Shown: piece by piece, positions 35,874-45,047 of the stretch
How the letters are laid out: each line of letters opens with the position of its first letter
Position numbering within the stretch: the stretch's first letter is position 1
Assembly: GCA_023430045.1 (NCBI GenBank)
Contig: JAEZCF010000094.1
Location: 1 to 61,869, forward strand
Direction of reading: 5' to 3'
DNA from: Pseudomonadota bacterium
GTDB lineage: Bacteria > Pseudomonadota > Gammaproteobacteria > Xanthomonadales > Xanthomonadaceae
Length of the DNA stretch: 61,869 nucleotides
Notes under the pieces: model-generated
The model's database searches: none
What the model saw: the letters and a program-made list of their open reading frames with translations, nothing else
What the model was told of the DNA's origin: nothing
Made by a program: the position numbers and the translations under genes

Positions 35874-36956
35874 TCAATGACGAGCCGTGTGCTCATCTGT
35901 GTCGTCATCGCTTCCGGCGTCCGTAGCGGCGGCACGCTCCACATCACGCAGCCATCGCACCAGCGCCATGACCGCCTCGATGTTCGGGCCATGCACGAAG
36001 CGATACCGACGGGTGTTGAAATAGATTGATCGGGCCAGGCGTATGTCGCGCACCACGGGTACGCCATGCGCTTCGGCCAGGGCGATGACCTTGCGCGCCC
36101 GTGTCCCTTTCTCACGTACGGCGACAAGGGGCATCGGAACGGCGTCGTCCATGAGAAATATGCCGACGGCGATATGCGTGGGATTGGCCAATACGAAGCT
36201 GGAGCCCAATGTGTCGGCCTGGACCTGCGCGGAGAGCTCGTCGGCGATTTCATGCCGGCGCCGTTTCACTTCCGGCTTGGTCTCGTTGTCCTTGTGCTCA
36301 CGCTTGACCTCGTGCTTTTCCATCTTCATCTCGCGGATGAACAGGATGTGGTCCAGCCAGCCGGAGAGGACATATACCGGAGCGAGTGCCAGCAGCAGCC
36401 CCAGCGCGAATGTCAGCGATATCTGCTTCCATCCCACCGCCAGCTGTACGGGCGTGGCATGCAGCAGCGACAGCACATCCGGCCCCCAGTGATGCACCGC
36501 CAGCCACCCGAACAGTCCGGCGCACAGCAGGTAAAGCACGCTGCGCAGCAGGTCCTTGATCGCCTTCAGCGAAAAGAGATTCTTGAACCCATTGACGGGA
36601 TTCAGCCGGGTGAGATCGAATCGGATCGCCTCGGCGGCGATGAGGCCCTTGCTCATCCACAGCGAACACACGGCGATGCAGACGATGCATGCCAGCAGCA
36701 CCGGGGCAATCGCCAGGAGGAACCCTTTCAACGCGGCCAGGCTTGCCGCATGGGGCGTCAGCATGATGCCTCCCCGGGTAATCTCCGTATACAGCATCGC
36801 CAGCCTGTCGAGTGAGGCGAAGAAGGCCACCGTTGGCAGGCCAGCCCACAGCACGGCGGCGGCGATAAGATCGCGGCTGTTGAACGATTTGCCCTTGCGG
36901 CCTTCCTTCTTCAGCCGCTGGGGCGTCGGCTTTTCGGTTTTCTCCGACGCGCTCAT
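35874..36956 (-). CDS. sctU: SctU export-apparatus switch protein (SpaS-like)
   Basis: A 360-residue inner-membrane protein of the FlhB/YscU/SpaS family. Four membrane spans occupy residues 30-210, and the cytosolic C-terminal domain carries the self-cleaving NPTH motif at 258-261 (FVLANPTHIAVGIF). Cleavage there switches export from rod and needle to translocators and effectors. Its ATG overlaps the sctT stop. The motif is intact, so the switch should work. The acidic C-terminal tail (DAGSDDDTDEHTARH) is a local feature. Confidence 0.97.
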   Translation of the reverse strand: MSASEKTEKPTPQRLKKEGRKGKSFNSRDLIAAAVLWAGLPTVAFFASLDRLAMLYTEITRGGIMLTPHAASLAALKGFLLAIAPVLLACIVCIAVCSLWMSKGLIAAEAIRFDLTRLNPVNGFKNLFSLKAIKDLLRSVLYLLCAGLFGWLAVHHWGPDVLSLLHATPVQLAVGWKQISLTFALGLLLALAPVYVLSGWLDHILFIREMKMEKHEVKREHKDNETKPEVKRRRHEIADELSAQVQADTLGSSFVLANPTHIAVGIFLMDDAVPMPLVAVREKGTRARKVIALAEAHGVPVVRDIRLARSIYFNTRRYRFVHGPNIEAVMALVRWLRDVERAAATDAGSDDDTDEHTARH

Positions 36957-37753
36957 CCGCTGGCTCCATCACTCATATCGAATACCCGGAGTGCGGAATG
37001 GTCCGCCCACAGCATTGGCACCTGCCCGGTCATCACCAGCATCAGGTAGACCAGCAGGGCGACGAAGGCGAGAACCGATTTGACCGACAGCGATATTGAG
37101 AAGGCGTTCAACTGCTGGGCAAACCGGGAGACGACACCTAGCAGGATCTCCACCAGGAACAGCAACAGCACGACCGGTGCCGCCATGCGCAGCGCCGCCG
37201 ACAGCACCGTGTCCAGCAGCGTGTGCAGGCTGGACACCTCGGGAAGGAACCCGGCGCCCATCGGCACCGCGCGATAGCTCTCCTGCAGCACCTGCAGCAA
37301 CGGCACCAGGCCGCCCGCGACCAGGAATACGACGGCACTCATCATCTGCATGAAGTTGGCCATTTCGGTGGCTTCCACGCCGCTGAGCGGATCCAGCATG
37401 GCGCCGACACCTGCGCCGCGCTGGGTGTCGACCAACGATCCCACGGCATGGAACACGTGGTACGGCAGTGCCAGCATCAACCCCAGCGCGGTGCCAACCA
37501 GCGCCTCGCGTCCCGTTGCCAGCGCAAGGCCGAGCAGGTCGGCAGGCCGTTCGATACCCTCGGTCACTGGCCACATACCCACCAGTACCGCCAGCGCCAG
37601 CGTCATGCGTATCAGCCGTGACGGAAGCGCGCCGCTGGACAGGTACGGCAGCCAGGCAAAGCAGGTGACCAGGCGCGCCAGGCCCAACGTGGCGGGCACC
37701 ACATGTTCACCCAGCGCCTGGATGAGCACGGCGTTCATCGAAGCCATGGTCAT
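36953..37753 (-). CDS. sctT: SctT export-apparatus protein (SpaR-like)
   Basis: A 266-residue, very hydrophobic membrane protein of the FliR/SpaR family that forms part of the export pore with SctR and SctS. Family stretches include LARLVTCFAWLPYLSSGALPSRL near the start and VDTQRGAGVGAMLDPLSGVE mid-protein. The ATG at 37753 lies seven bases after the sctS stop. The length is close to SpaR. Confidence 0.96.
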   Translation of the reverse strand: MTMASMNAVLIQALGEHVVPATLGLARLVTCFAWLPYLSSGALPSRLIRMTLALAVLVGMWPVTEGIERPADLLGLALATGREALVGTALGLMLALPYHVFHAVGSLVDTQRGAGVGAMLDPLSGVEATEMANFMQMMSAVVFLVAGGLVPLLQVLQESYRAVPMGAGFLPEVSSLHTLLDTVLSAALRMAAPVVLLLFLVEILLGVVSRFAQQLNAFSISLSVKSVLAFVALLVYLMLVMTGQVPMLWADHSALRVFDMSDGASG

Positions 37754-37760
37754 GATGCCG

Positions 37761-38018
37761 CTATACCGCCAACGCCCGGCCGAAAACCAGCAGGCCGAAA
37801 TCGACCAGGGTCCGCGACATCCAGCTGATGAGGACCAGCACGGTGAGCACCACGGCCAGCATCTTCGCGCCGAACGGCAGCGTCTGCTCCTGCAACTGGG
37901 TCACGGTCTGGAACAGACCGATGGCCAGGCCGACCACGGTGGCCACGATCACCGGTGCTGCCGAAAGCAGCAGGATCAGCATCAAGGTCGTGTTGCCGAT
38001 GTTGATCAGATCGTTCAT
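37761..38018 (-). CDS. sctS: SctS export-apparatus protein (SpaQ-like)
   Basis: An 85-residue protein with two membrane helices (TTLMLILLLSAAPVIVATVVG; LAVVLTVLVLISWMSRTLVDF) joined by the conserved loop containing FQTVTQLQEQTLPFG. This is the FliQ/SpaQ signature, and four copies join SctR and SctT in the pore. The length is as in SpaQ. Confidence 0.97.
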   Translation of the reverse strand: MNDLINIGNTTLMLILLLSAAPVIVATVVGLAIGLFQTVTQLQEQTLPFGAKMLAVVLTVLVLISWMSRTLVDFGLLVFGRALAV

Positions 38019-38049
38019 GGCTGCCTCCCATGGCCTGGTTCGATGCGAA

Positions 38050-38727
38050 TCATGCCGGCGCTACGTCCAGGTACTGCAGCACCAGCCCCTGCGACAGCAG
38101 GCTCCACCCATCCATGACCACGAAAAGGACCAGTTTGATGGGGGCGGAAATCGTCACCGGACTCATCATCATCATTCCCAGCGCCAGCAGGATGCTGGAC
38201 ACGATCAGGTCGACCACCACGAAGGGCAGGTACAAGTAGAAACCCATGAGAAAGGCGTCCTTCAGTTCACTGAGCGCGTACGCCGGTAGCAGCGCGAACA
38301 GCGAGCGGTCTTCCGGCGCGGCTCCAGGTGCCGACACCGCACTGCCGTCGGTCGCCCGCGCCCGCTCGAAGAAATCAAGAAGGTCGGCGTCTGCATGTCG
38401 AGCCAGGTAGGCACGGTAATCGCCCAGGCTGTCATCAAGAAAATCCGCTGTGCCCTGTACGGTCGTCAGTGGTGCATCCAATTCCGCGTAGGCGGTCTGT
38501 ACTCCGGCGATGATCGGATGCATCACGTAGAACGCGAGAATCAACGACAGCGCATTGATGACCATGTTGGATGGCACCTGCTGTAATCCCAGCGCGTTGC
38601 GGATCAGCGTGAAGACCACCGTGAACTTGATGTAGCACGTACCCACCGCAATCAGGAACGGCAGCATCGCGGCTGCCGCAAGTACCGCGATCAGCGACAC
38701 ATCATTATTGATGTGCATGACGCTCAT
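38050..38727 (-). CDS. sctR: SctR export-apparatus protein (SpaP-like)
   Basis: A 225-residue FliP/SpaP-family membrane protein, five copies of which form the core of the export pore. The family motifs are FTVVFTLIRNALGLQQVPSN in the N-terminal half and LKDAFLMGFYLYLPFVVVDL in the C-terminal half. A hydrophilic periplasmic loop lies between them. Its ATG overlaps the sctQ stop (ATGA). Confidence 0.97.
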   Translation of the reverse strand: MSVMHINNDVSLIAVLAAAAMLPFLIAVGTCYIKFTVVFTLIRNALGLQQVPSNMVINALSLILAFYVMHPIIAGVQTAYAELDAPLTTVQGTADFLDDSLGDYRAYLARHADADLLDFFERARATDGSAVSAPGAAPEDRSLFALLPAYALSELKDAFLMGFYLYLPFVVVDLIVSSILLALGMMMMSPVTISAPIKLVLFVVMDGWSLLSQGLVLQYLDVAPA

Positions 38728-39023
38728 TTAAGCCTCGCCACCCGTGTGAGCTGCACGCCGAGGCGATCACCCACCTGCACCAGCTCACCGCTGGCCACGA
38801 TCTGGCCATCATGTTGCAGCTGTACCTGCCTGTAGGCATGCGCAGACAATGGCAGTACGCTGTCCGGCTGAATCGTGGACAACTCTGAGAGGCTGAGATG
38901 CAGCTGGCCCAGGCTGACATCCAGATTCACGGGAAGGTCGCTCAGGTCCAGCAGCGCGCGCGGTTCCGCGTCGGTTCCGACGGTATCGAAGGTGTCGTCG
39001 TCAGGGATGTCGAGAGTATTCAC
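38724..39023 (-). CDS. Internal start in sctQ giving the short isoform SctQ-C
   Basis: A GTG at codon 207 of sctQ is preceded by GGAAG with an eight-base gap, a good ribosome-binding site within the coding sequence. It would give a 99-residue SpoA-domain protein. Salmonella SpaO is also translated from an internal GTG near codon 203, and the short product is part of the sorting platform. The match of position, codon and site makes use of this start likely, but it has not been shown here. Confidence 0.7.
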   Translation of the reverse strand: MNTLDIPDDDTFDTVGTDAEPRALLDLSDLPVNLDVSLGQLHLSLSELSTIQPDSVLPLSAHAYRQVQLQHDGQIVASGELVQVGDRLGVQLTRVARLK

Positions 39024-39641
39024 GGTGATGGCTTCCGGATGGAGGTTGTAGTCGAACAGCGCGCGTTTGCCGCAGCAGGCGCGTGGGTTGATCTCGGCCA
39101 ACAGGACAATGTCGCCGCACTGCAGACGCCGCAGCCGGCGCAAGGACATGCGCAGGCGGGCGAGATACAGACGGACGCGCATGCGCAAACCGGACGGCAG
39201 CGCCACGGCGTTGCCTGCTGATGGCAGCGTCCAGTCCATGTGTTCGATCCACACCGGTCCTTCAGCGCTGCGGATCGTGGGCAGGGCAATGCGCTCCTGC
39301 GGGGCGTCGGCGACGAGCGGCTCGGCATGCTCGTAGTCCAGGCCTGGGTGATCGAAGCGCACGGGATGTTCCTGGGCGGTCAGCCCGGTAATCGTCGCCG
39401 CATCCATTCCCTCCCAATCCAGCCCCGCCAGTGCAGGAAGGTGCGCGCCCGCCCAGGTGGAAGCATCCACCCGGCAGATGACCACGCCATCAGGACGGCT
39501 CAGCCTGAAGCGGAGGCAGGGAGCACCGGGGGGCGATTGAAGCACTGCCTCGATCCCATGCGCATGCAGCCGGCTGACCAGGGCCTGGCGCTCCAGCTGG
39601 CGTTCGTCGCACCGCGCCAGAAGGGGAAAACGCGAACTCAT
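38724..39641 (-). CDS. sctQ: SctQ sorting-platform (C-ring) protein (SpaO-like)
   Basis: A 305-residue cytosolic protein that builds the pods of the sorting platform. SpaO is 303 residues. The C-terminal SpoA domain is clear (DLPVNLDVSLGQLHLSLSEL; VLPLSAHAYRQVQLQHDGQI; LGVQLTRVARLK), with a second SpoA-like region before it. The ATG at 39641 overlaps the sctP stop. The gene also carries an in-frame GTG at codon 207 with its own ribosome-binding site, matching the internal start used in Salmonella spaO (listed separately). Confidence 0.95.
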   Translation of the reverse strand: MSSRFPLLARCDERQLERQALVSRLHAHGIEAVLQSPPGAPCLRFRLSRPDGVVICRVDASTWAGAHLPALAGLDWEGMDAATITGLTAQEHPVRFDHPGLDYEHAEPLVADAPQERIALPTIRSAEGPVWIEHMDWTLPSAGNAVALPSGLRMRVRLYLARLRMSLRRLRRLQCGDIVLLAEINPRACCGKRALFDYNLHPEAITVNTLDIPDDDTFDTVGTDAEPRALLDLSDLPVNLDVSLGQLHLSLSELSTIQPDSVLPLSAHAYRQVQLQHDGQIVASGELVQVGDRLGVQLTRVARLK

Positions 39642-40858
39642 TCGTCGTCCTCCGGCGGGGTGCGCTGGGGCGTGCGGCGTCCGCTGGAATCGTCGGCGGC
39701 GTCGCCTGGCTGTATGCGCCACGCGCTGGTATTGAGGGGATCGGCTGATTCCAGCGCAACGCCTACGGCACTGGATACCCGTTCACTGCTGCCGCGCAGG
39801 GTCACGCCGGCGCCGGCAATTCCAGCCAGGCTGCCGGGCACCCAGCTGGCAGTGACCTGATGCCCGGGGCCCCAACTTGAGAAGGGAACGGTGACGGATG
39901 CGTTGCGCTGCACGGCTGCCTGACCGTTCGCCGCTGCCGGCAACTGCCGCTCTGGACGAGGCTGGCCGGTGCCATGCTGTGCGGCAGCCTGGAATGCCGG
40001 CTGTTCGGGACGCATTCCAGGATTCATCAGCCCATGCGCAGACGTCTGTGGTATTGCGTCTTTCAACATGCTGCGCGTCTCCGGCGTTGCCACCACACCG
40101 TCCACCGGCATCGCCGATGGCTCGGTGGCGTCGCCTCCCGCCAGCGTGGAGCTGGCTTGCGGCGCTGGCCCTGGGGTGCGTGTGGGCGTGGGCGTGGGCG
40201 TGGGCGTATCTGACGATTGCATCGCAGGCGTTGGCTGCGGACTCGCCTGCAGCGATGCCGGCGCCGAAAAAGGGCCAACGGCGGCGCCCGTCGTTGCCGA
40301 CATGGCACCCGTCGGCGACGCGGCTCTGCGAGAGCCATGTTCCGCCAGCCGTTCGCCGCCTCCCATTGCAAGCGGCTGCAACGACGCACTTACCTGCTGG
40401 GCCAGTTTCTGTTGCGCCGATCCGGCACGCGCGGCGGCTTGCGGTCCGGGCGTGTGGGTCGCCGCCGTACGCGGCTCGTCGGCTGCCGCACCCGTTGCTG
40501 CAGTGGTGCCTCGCTGCGTTGGCGGATATACGGTGGGGAGGCGACCATGAAATTTCTTCGACGGCGATACAGATACTGGCGCGCCGTCCATCTCCTGCGT
40601 CCGGGTGGCTGAAGCTCCCGCAGCCGGCGCCGGCGCCGATGTACCCGTGCCGACCATGGAGGTTGCAGGGTGCAGAACGAACGACGGCGGTGGCATCATC
40701 ATGGGCACAGCAACGCCCTGCGGTGCCGATGCCTGCTCTTCGTCAGAGCCGGCTTGCTCGTCCCTGGCCTCCTTTCTTACGGCACGAACGCGTTCAATCA
40801 GTGCAATCGGTAGTGGCGCCATCCCGGATACGTCCTGCGTGGCGTTCGTGACGTTCAT
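39638..40858 (-). CDS. sctP: SctP needle-length regulator (InvJ/SpaN position)
   Basis: A 406-residue Pro/Ala/Thr-rich protein, mostly disordered by composition. It begins MNVTNATQDVSGMAPLP, contains a (Thr-Pro)n stretch encoded by hexanucleotide repeats, and has a C-terminal segment with strand-like character (VTVPFSSWGPGHQVTASWVPG). The position between sctO and sctQ is that of invJ/spaN, whose products measure needle or inner-rod length and trigger the substrate switch with SctU. The sequence is too divergent to align by eye, so the name rests on position and composition. The ATG at 40858 overlaps the sctO stop. Confidence 0.82.
   Translation of the reverse strand: MNVTNATQDVSGMAPLPIALIERVRAVRKEARDEQAGSDEEQASAPQGVAVPMMMPPPSFVLHPATSMVGTGTSAPAPAAGASATRTQEMDGAPVSVSPSKKFHGRLPTVYPPTQRGTTAATGAAADEPRTAATHTPGPQAAARAGSAQQKLAQQVSASLQPLAMGGGERLAEHGSRRAASPTGAMSATTGAAVGPFSAPASLQASPQPTPAMQSSDTPTPTPTPTRTPGPAPQASSTLAGGDATEPSAMPVDGVVATPETRSMLKDAIPQTSAHGLMNPGMRPEQPAFQAAAQHGTGQPRPERQLPAAANGQAAVQRNASVTVPFSSWGPGHQVTASWVPGSLAGIAGAGVTLRGSSERVSSAVGVALESADPLNTSAWRIQPGDAADDSSGRRTPQRTPPEDDE
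40182..40205. repeat. Four tandem GTGGGC hexamers in sctP
   Basis: Four perfect copies of a six-base unit encode the Thr-Pro repeat of SctP. Copy-number change keeps the reading frame and would change protein length by two residues per unit. Confidence 0.85.
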
Positions 40859-41322
40859 GGCTGGGATCGGCGATGACACGGATAATCCTCCTGTTCCTGC
40901 GTCTGACGGCGGCGTTCGCGATGGCGCATGGCTTCCGCTACCCGCCTCGATTGCCATTGCTCAAGCTTCTGCTGCTTGCGGTGATGGGCTGCTGCCATCT
41001 GCCGGTGTTCGATTTCTTTCTGCTGTAACGACTGGACCTGCGCTTCGAGTTCGCCGGCGGCATGACCGACTTCCAGCGCATGGGCACGTACTACCGCGAC
41101 CGCACGCAAGCGGTCGTAAAGCACGCTTCGGCTGAGGCCCCGCTCCGGTTGCATCAACGCGCCTGCCAGCGTCTCAGCCGCGGACTGGCGCAGGCCGACG
41201 GCCTCGGCCTGCCTGGCGTCGGCGGCCTGCTTCTGCGCCTGCGCGGCGGAGAGCGCCATCTGCGTCTGTGCCTGCTTTAAACGCACCATGCGTGGGCCGT
41301 GCTGCTCAGCGCGCGATTTCAT
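40855..41322 (-). CDS. sctO: SctO central stalk protein (InvI-like)
   Basis: A 155-residue, strongly helical protein rich in Gln, Arg and Ala with one long coiled-coil hairpin (LKQAQTQMALSAAQAQKQAA; EAQVQSLQQKEIEHRQMAAA). It is the counterpart of FliJ/InvI/YscO, the stalk that turns within the SctN hexamer and contacts SctV. InvI is about 147 residues. The ATG at 41322 overlaps the sctN end by 17 bases; an ATG at 41289 is also possible. Confidence 0.88.
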   Translation of the reverse strand: MKSRAEQHGPRMVRLKQAQTQMALSAAQAQKQAADARQAEAVGLRQSAAETLAGALMQPERGLSRSVLYDRLRAVAVVRAHALEVGHAAGELEAQVQSLQQKEIEHRQMAAAHHRKQQKLEQWQSRRVAEAMRHRERRRQTQEQEDYPCHRRSQP

Positions 41323-42598
41323 GCAGCCTCCGCATCGTCTGCTGCAGATCGCTGCGTTCCTGCATTGGCTGTCGCAGGAAGTCGTGCAACGCTGTTTCGC
41401 TTGCGATGGCCTTGTCATACAACGCACTGACACCTGGCCTGTACTCCCCCAGGTCGCGCATCAGCTGCAGGTCCTCCAGTGTTCCCAGCAGGCTGCGCAC
41501 GCGCATGGCCGACTGCTGCTGGTGCGCCTCCGCCAGCCGCGCGAACAGGCGGCTGCCACTTCGCAGTACGTCCAGCGCGGGATAATGTCCGCGACCGGCA
41601 AGCTGGCTGGTGAGATAGAGGTGACCGTCCAACAGCGATTTGACCTCTTCGCCGATCGGATCGGCGTCCTGCTCGTCTTCCAGCAGCACGGTATAGAACG
41701 CGGTGATGCTGCCTTCGGCGGTACGTCCGCTACGTTCCACCAGCCTCGGCAGCATTTCGAAGACAGAGGCCGGAAAGCCTCGTCGCGCAGGCGGTTCACC
41801 GGCGCCCAGCGCGAGTTCCCGCAGTGCCCGTGCATAACGTGTCACCGAGTCCATGACCAGCAGCACGCGGCTACCCTGGTCGCGGAAGTATTCGGCGATG
41901 GTGGTCGCCACCAGCGCGGCCTGGCTGCGCAGGGCGGGCGCCGTATCGCTGGTTGCCTGCACCACGACCATCCGCGATGCATGTGGGGAACTGCGCAGCC
42001 GCTCCACCAGGGTCGCCACCTCACGGCCACGCTCGCCGATGAGGGCAACAACGCAGACGTCGACGTCGGCGTTGTCCAGCAGCATTTCAGACAGGGTGGT
42101 CTTGCCGGCGCCTGCACCGGCAAATATGCCGACGCGCTGGCCTTCACCACAGGTAAGCAGTGCGTCTATCGCACGGATGCCAGTACACAGTGGCGTATCG
42201 ATCATGCGCCGGCGACGATAGTCCACTGCCTGCTGACATACGGGCCGGACTTCACCAAGTGAATCAACGGCGGGAGTGAGTCGCTCGACTTCGCACCCCT
42301 GGCCATCCAGCACGCTACCCAGCATCCGGCGAGAGGCATTCACCGTGGGCGCCGAACCGGCAGGAAACACCAGGCACCCTGGCGAGAGACCGGCGCTGTC
42401 ACGCAGCAGGCCGACCGAGGCCATTCCATTCTCCACCGCGACCACGGTGCCCTGCCCTGCATCGGCATCATCGTGGCCACCGACCTGGAGCATGCACATC
42501 TCGCCAATGGCTACGTGGGGAAGCGGGACGCGCAACATCGAGCCTACGATGGCAGCCGGATGCGCAGCGGCACGCCAGAGAGAGCGCACCGGCTTCAT
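41306..42598 (-). CDS. sctN: SctN type III secretion ATPase (InvC-like)
   Basis: A 430-residue hexameric ATPase that unloads chaperones from substrates and drives export. InvC is 431 residues. The Walker A motif is at about residues 159-168 (FAGAGAGKTTLS), the Walker B strand is VLLVMDSVTRYARALRE, and YPALDVLRSGSRLF belongs to the F1-beta-like fold. The ATG at 42598 was chosen because it overlaps the upstream chaperone stop (ATGA) and gives the family length; longer frames run into that chaperone gene. Confidence 0.97.
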   Translation of the reverse strand: MKPVRSLWRAAAHPAAIVGSMLRVPLPHVAIGEMCMLQVGGHDDADAGQGTVVAVENGMASVGLLRDSAGLSPGCLVFPAGSAPTVNASRRMLGSVLDGQGCEVERLTPAVDSLGEVRPVCQQAVDYRRRRMIDTPLCTGIRAIDALLTCGEGQRVGIFAGAGAGKTTLSEMLLDNADVDVCVVALIGERGREVATLVERLRSSPHASRMVVVQATSDTAPALRSQAALVATTIAEYFRDQGSRVLLVMDSVTRYARALRELALGAGEPPARRGFPASVFEMLPRLVERSGRTAEGSITAFYTVLLEDEQDADPIGEEVKSLLDGHLYLTSQLAGRGHYPALDVLRSGSRLFARLAEAHQQQSAMRVRSLLGTLEDLQLMRDLGEYRPGVSALYDKAIASETALHDFLRQPMQERSDLQQTMRRLHEIAR

Positions 42599-42978
42599 CT
42601 GATGGCCTGCAGTCGCATGAGGCATTGGTGGAAATCCTGCAGAGCTTCGGCCAGTGCAGGCGCCTCGACTGCGTGATCGTGATCGAGCAGGCCGCCGACG
42701 CGTCCATCTTGGCGCAGCACCATGGCGCCTGCCGCCCAATGGGCCGAGGGGCGGATCAGTTCCGCAAGGATGTTTTCAGCCAGCGCTGCCGGCACCTGCT
42801 CGTTCATGTCTTCCATCACGCCCCATAGCCACACTTTTTCGCCGTCCTGGGGATCCAGGTAGATGTCGCCGACATCATCGAACGACATGACGATGGTGGA
42901 ATGGTCGTCGAACTCATACGCGCGGGAATCCGCCCCCAACAGTTCGAGGGCCTGGCACAGGGTTTCTTTCAAGCTCAT
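42595..42978 (-). CDS. invB: InvB/Spa15-like class IB effector chaperone
   Basis: A 127-residue acidic protein starting MSLKETLCQALELLGAD, with the alpha/beta layout of class I chaperones (GDIYLDPQDGEKVWLWGVMEDM). In SPI-1, InvB lies between invA and invC and serves several effectors, including SipA. The order here is identical, with ATGA overlaps on both sides. Its likely client in this locus is the sipA-position protein, and it may also serve effectors encoded elsewhere. Confidence 0.88.
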   Translation of the reverse strand: MSLKETLCQALELLGADSRAYEFDDHSTIVMSFDDVGDIYLDPQDGEKVWLWGVMEDMNEQVPAALAENILAELIRPSAHWAAGAMVLRQDGRVGGLLDHDHAVEAPALAEALQDFHQCLMRLQAIR

Positions 42979-45047
42979 AGCGATCTCACGACATCTAGGG
43001 AAACGGCATCCGATATCTCCGAGAAGGAGAGGACGGCCAGCATCGGCAAGCGGTTTTCAATGAACCGCTTGACGAACCTCCGGACATCCGGGGCCACCAG
43101 CAGAACCGTCTCCGGCCGGTGAACGAGCAAGGGCTCGAACACCAGCGCGAGACGATCCAGGAGTTCGTCGGCCCTGGCCGGATCCAGGTTGAGGAAGGCG
43201 GCTCCCTGGCTCTGGCGTATGCCGGACCGGATCAGCTCTTCAGTGTCCGCGGCCAGCAGTACCGCGGCGATCCGGTCGTCGCGCGCGTGCTGCGAAGATA
43301 TGTAGCGGGCCAGGCCGGCACGCACATGTTCCACCAGCAGGATCACATCCTTTTCGCGCTGTCCCCACTGCGCCAGCGTCTCCAGGATGATCTTCATGTT
43401 GCGGATGGATACGCCCTCGCGCTGCAGCCGCTGCAGTACTTCCGCCACCCGCTGTACGGGACTGTGCCGATGGACTTCCTTCAACAGTTCGGGAAAGCGC
43501 CTTTCGGTTTCGTCCAGCAGATGCTTGGTTTCCTGGATGCCGAACAGTTCACCGATGTTGCGCATCAACGCCTCGTGTACCAGCAGATACAGTTCTTCCC
43601 GGTCCCCACGCGTGGCCATACCCATGGCGTGGACCTGTGACTGCATGGGTGCGGGCAACCAGTGATGCATGGCTCCACGCGCTGCAGGAAGTTGCAGTCC
43701 CTCGCCAAGCGCCACCAGTTCATCGCTATCAGCAAGCACGCGAAAATGGTCCAGCGGAATGTCGGCACTGGCCGCGACAATCTCGTTGATCATCACCGTT
43801 ACCCGGTGCTCGCCAGCGCTGTGTTCGCGCATCACCATATAGGGCAGGCGCATGCCTGCGCGCAGGTGCAGGGCTTCCTTCAGTTCCCTTTCCAGGTGGC
43901 CGCCGCGCCATCGTTCGTGGTGGGCCGGTGGCAGCAGCAACAACAGGGGAACGGTCTCATTGACCTGCCTGCCTTCTCCGCCTGCTGCGCCGGCGGCCTT
44001 GTCGCCTCCAGGCGTATCGACCGGGCCGCCCCCGGCATCTACTCCCATCTCATCGCCGACCGGACGACGGGCGCGCCATGCCGCCAGGCCGAGCATCGCC
44101 GCTGACAGGATCGCAAACACCAGCAGCGGGAAACCGGGAAGCAGACCGACCATCAGCAGCAGGCCACCGGCGATCACCAGTACCTTCTGACTGGTGAAGA
44201 GCTCGGTGATGATGCTGGCACCCAGGTTTCCCTCTTCACCCCCGACCCGGGTGACAACGAAGCCGGCACTGATGCAGATCAGAAGCGCCGGAATCTGCGC
44301 GACCAGACCATCACCGATGGTGAGCAGGGTGAAGACGCGCAGTGCCTCTGAGAACGCCATCCCATGCTGCAGCATGCCCACCGCAATGCCGCCGAACAGA
44401 TTGACGAACACGATGACGATGCCGGCAATCGCATCGCCTTTCACGAACTTCATCGCACCGTCGTATGAGCCGTACAGCTGGCTCTCCTTTTCCACTTCGC
44501 GACGACGCTTCTGCGCCGTCGCCGCGTTGATGGATTCGGCTCGCAGGTCCGCATCGATGCCCATCTGCTTGCCGGGCATGCCATCCAGCGAAAAGCGCGC
44601 GACCACTTCACCGATACGCTCCGAGCCTTTGGTGATCACGATGAACTGCACAATCGTGACGATCGCGAAGATCACGAACCCGACGACCAGATTGTCGGCC
44701 ACGACGAATTCGCCGAATGCCGAGACGATATGCCCGGCATCGGCGTCCACCAGGATCAGGCGGCTGGTGCTCACTGACAACGCAAGCCGCATCAATGTCG
44801 TGAACAGCAGGACTGACGGAAACGTGGAGAAGTTGAGAATGCGCTCGACATAGAACGAGCTGAGGAAGATCACGATCGCGATCAGCAGGTTCAGCGCGAT
44901 CAACAGATCGACCAGGAACGTGGGCAGCGGGACGATCAGCATGCCGATGATCACTGCCATCAGCACGACCAGTGCCAGCTCCGGCCGCAGCAGCGTGCGG
45001 GCCATCTGGCCGATGTTGCTGGAACGTGAAACAGCCGCGTTCATCAT
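42975..45047 (-). CDS. sctV: SctV major export gate protein (InvA-like)
   Basis: A 690-residue inner-membrane protein of the FlhA/LcrD/InvA family. Seven to eight spans fill residues 20-320; the family signature stretch includes STSRLILVDADAGHIVSAFG and VKGDAIAGIVIVFVNLFGG. The cytosolic ring domain (residues 370-690) receives chaperone-substrate complexes. The ATG at 45047 overlaps the sctW stop (ATGA) and gives a length close to InvA. This is the best-conserved gene of the locus and the best marker for family placement. Confidence 0.97.
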   Translation of the reverse strand: MMNAAVSRSSNIGQMARTLLRPELALVVLMAVIIGMLIVPLPTFLVDLLIALNLLIAIVIFLSSFYVERILNFSTFPSVLLFTTLMRLALSVSTSRLILVDADAGHIVSAFGEFVVADNLVVGFVIFAIVTIVQFIVITKGSERIGEVVARFSLDGMPGKQMGIDADLRAESINAATAQKRRREVEKESQLYGSYDGAMKFVKGDAIAGIVIVFVNLFGGIAVGMLQHGMAFSEALRVFTLLTIGDGLVAQIPALLICISAGFVVTRVGGEEGNLGASIITELFTSQKVLVIAGGLLLMVGLLPGFPLLVFAILSAAMLGLAAWRARRPVGDEMGVDAGGGPVDTPGGDKAAGAAGGEGRQVNETVPLLLLLPPAHHERWRGGHLERELKEALHLRAGMRLPYMVMREHSAGEHRVTVMINEIVAASADIPLDHFRVLADSDELVALGEGLQLPAARGAMHHWLPAPMQSQVHAMGMATRGDREELYLLVHEALMRNIGELFGIQETKHLLDETERRFPELLKEVHRHSPVQRVAEVLQRLQREGVSIRNMKIILETLAQWGQREKDVILLVEHVRAGLARYISSQHARDDRIAAVLLAADTEELIRSGIRQSQGAAFLNLDPARADELLDRLALVFEPLLVHRPETVLLVAPDVRRFVKRFIENRLPMLAVLSFSEISDAVSLDVVRSL

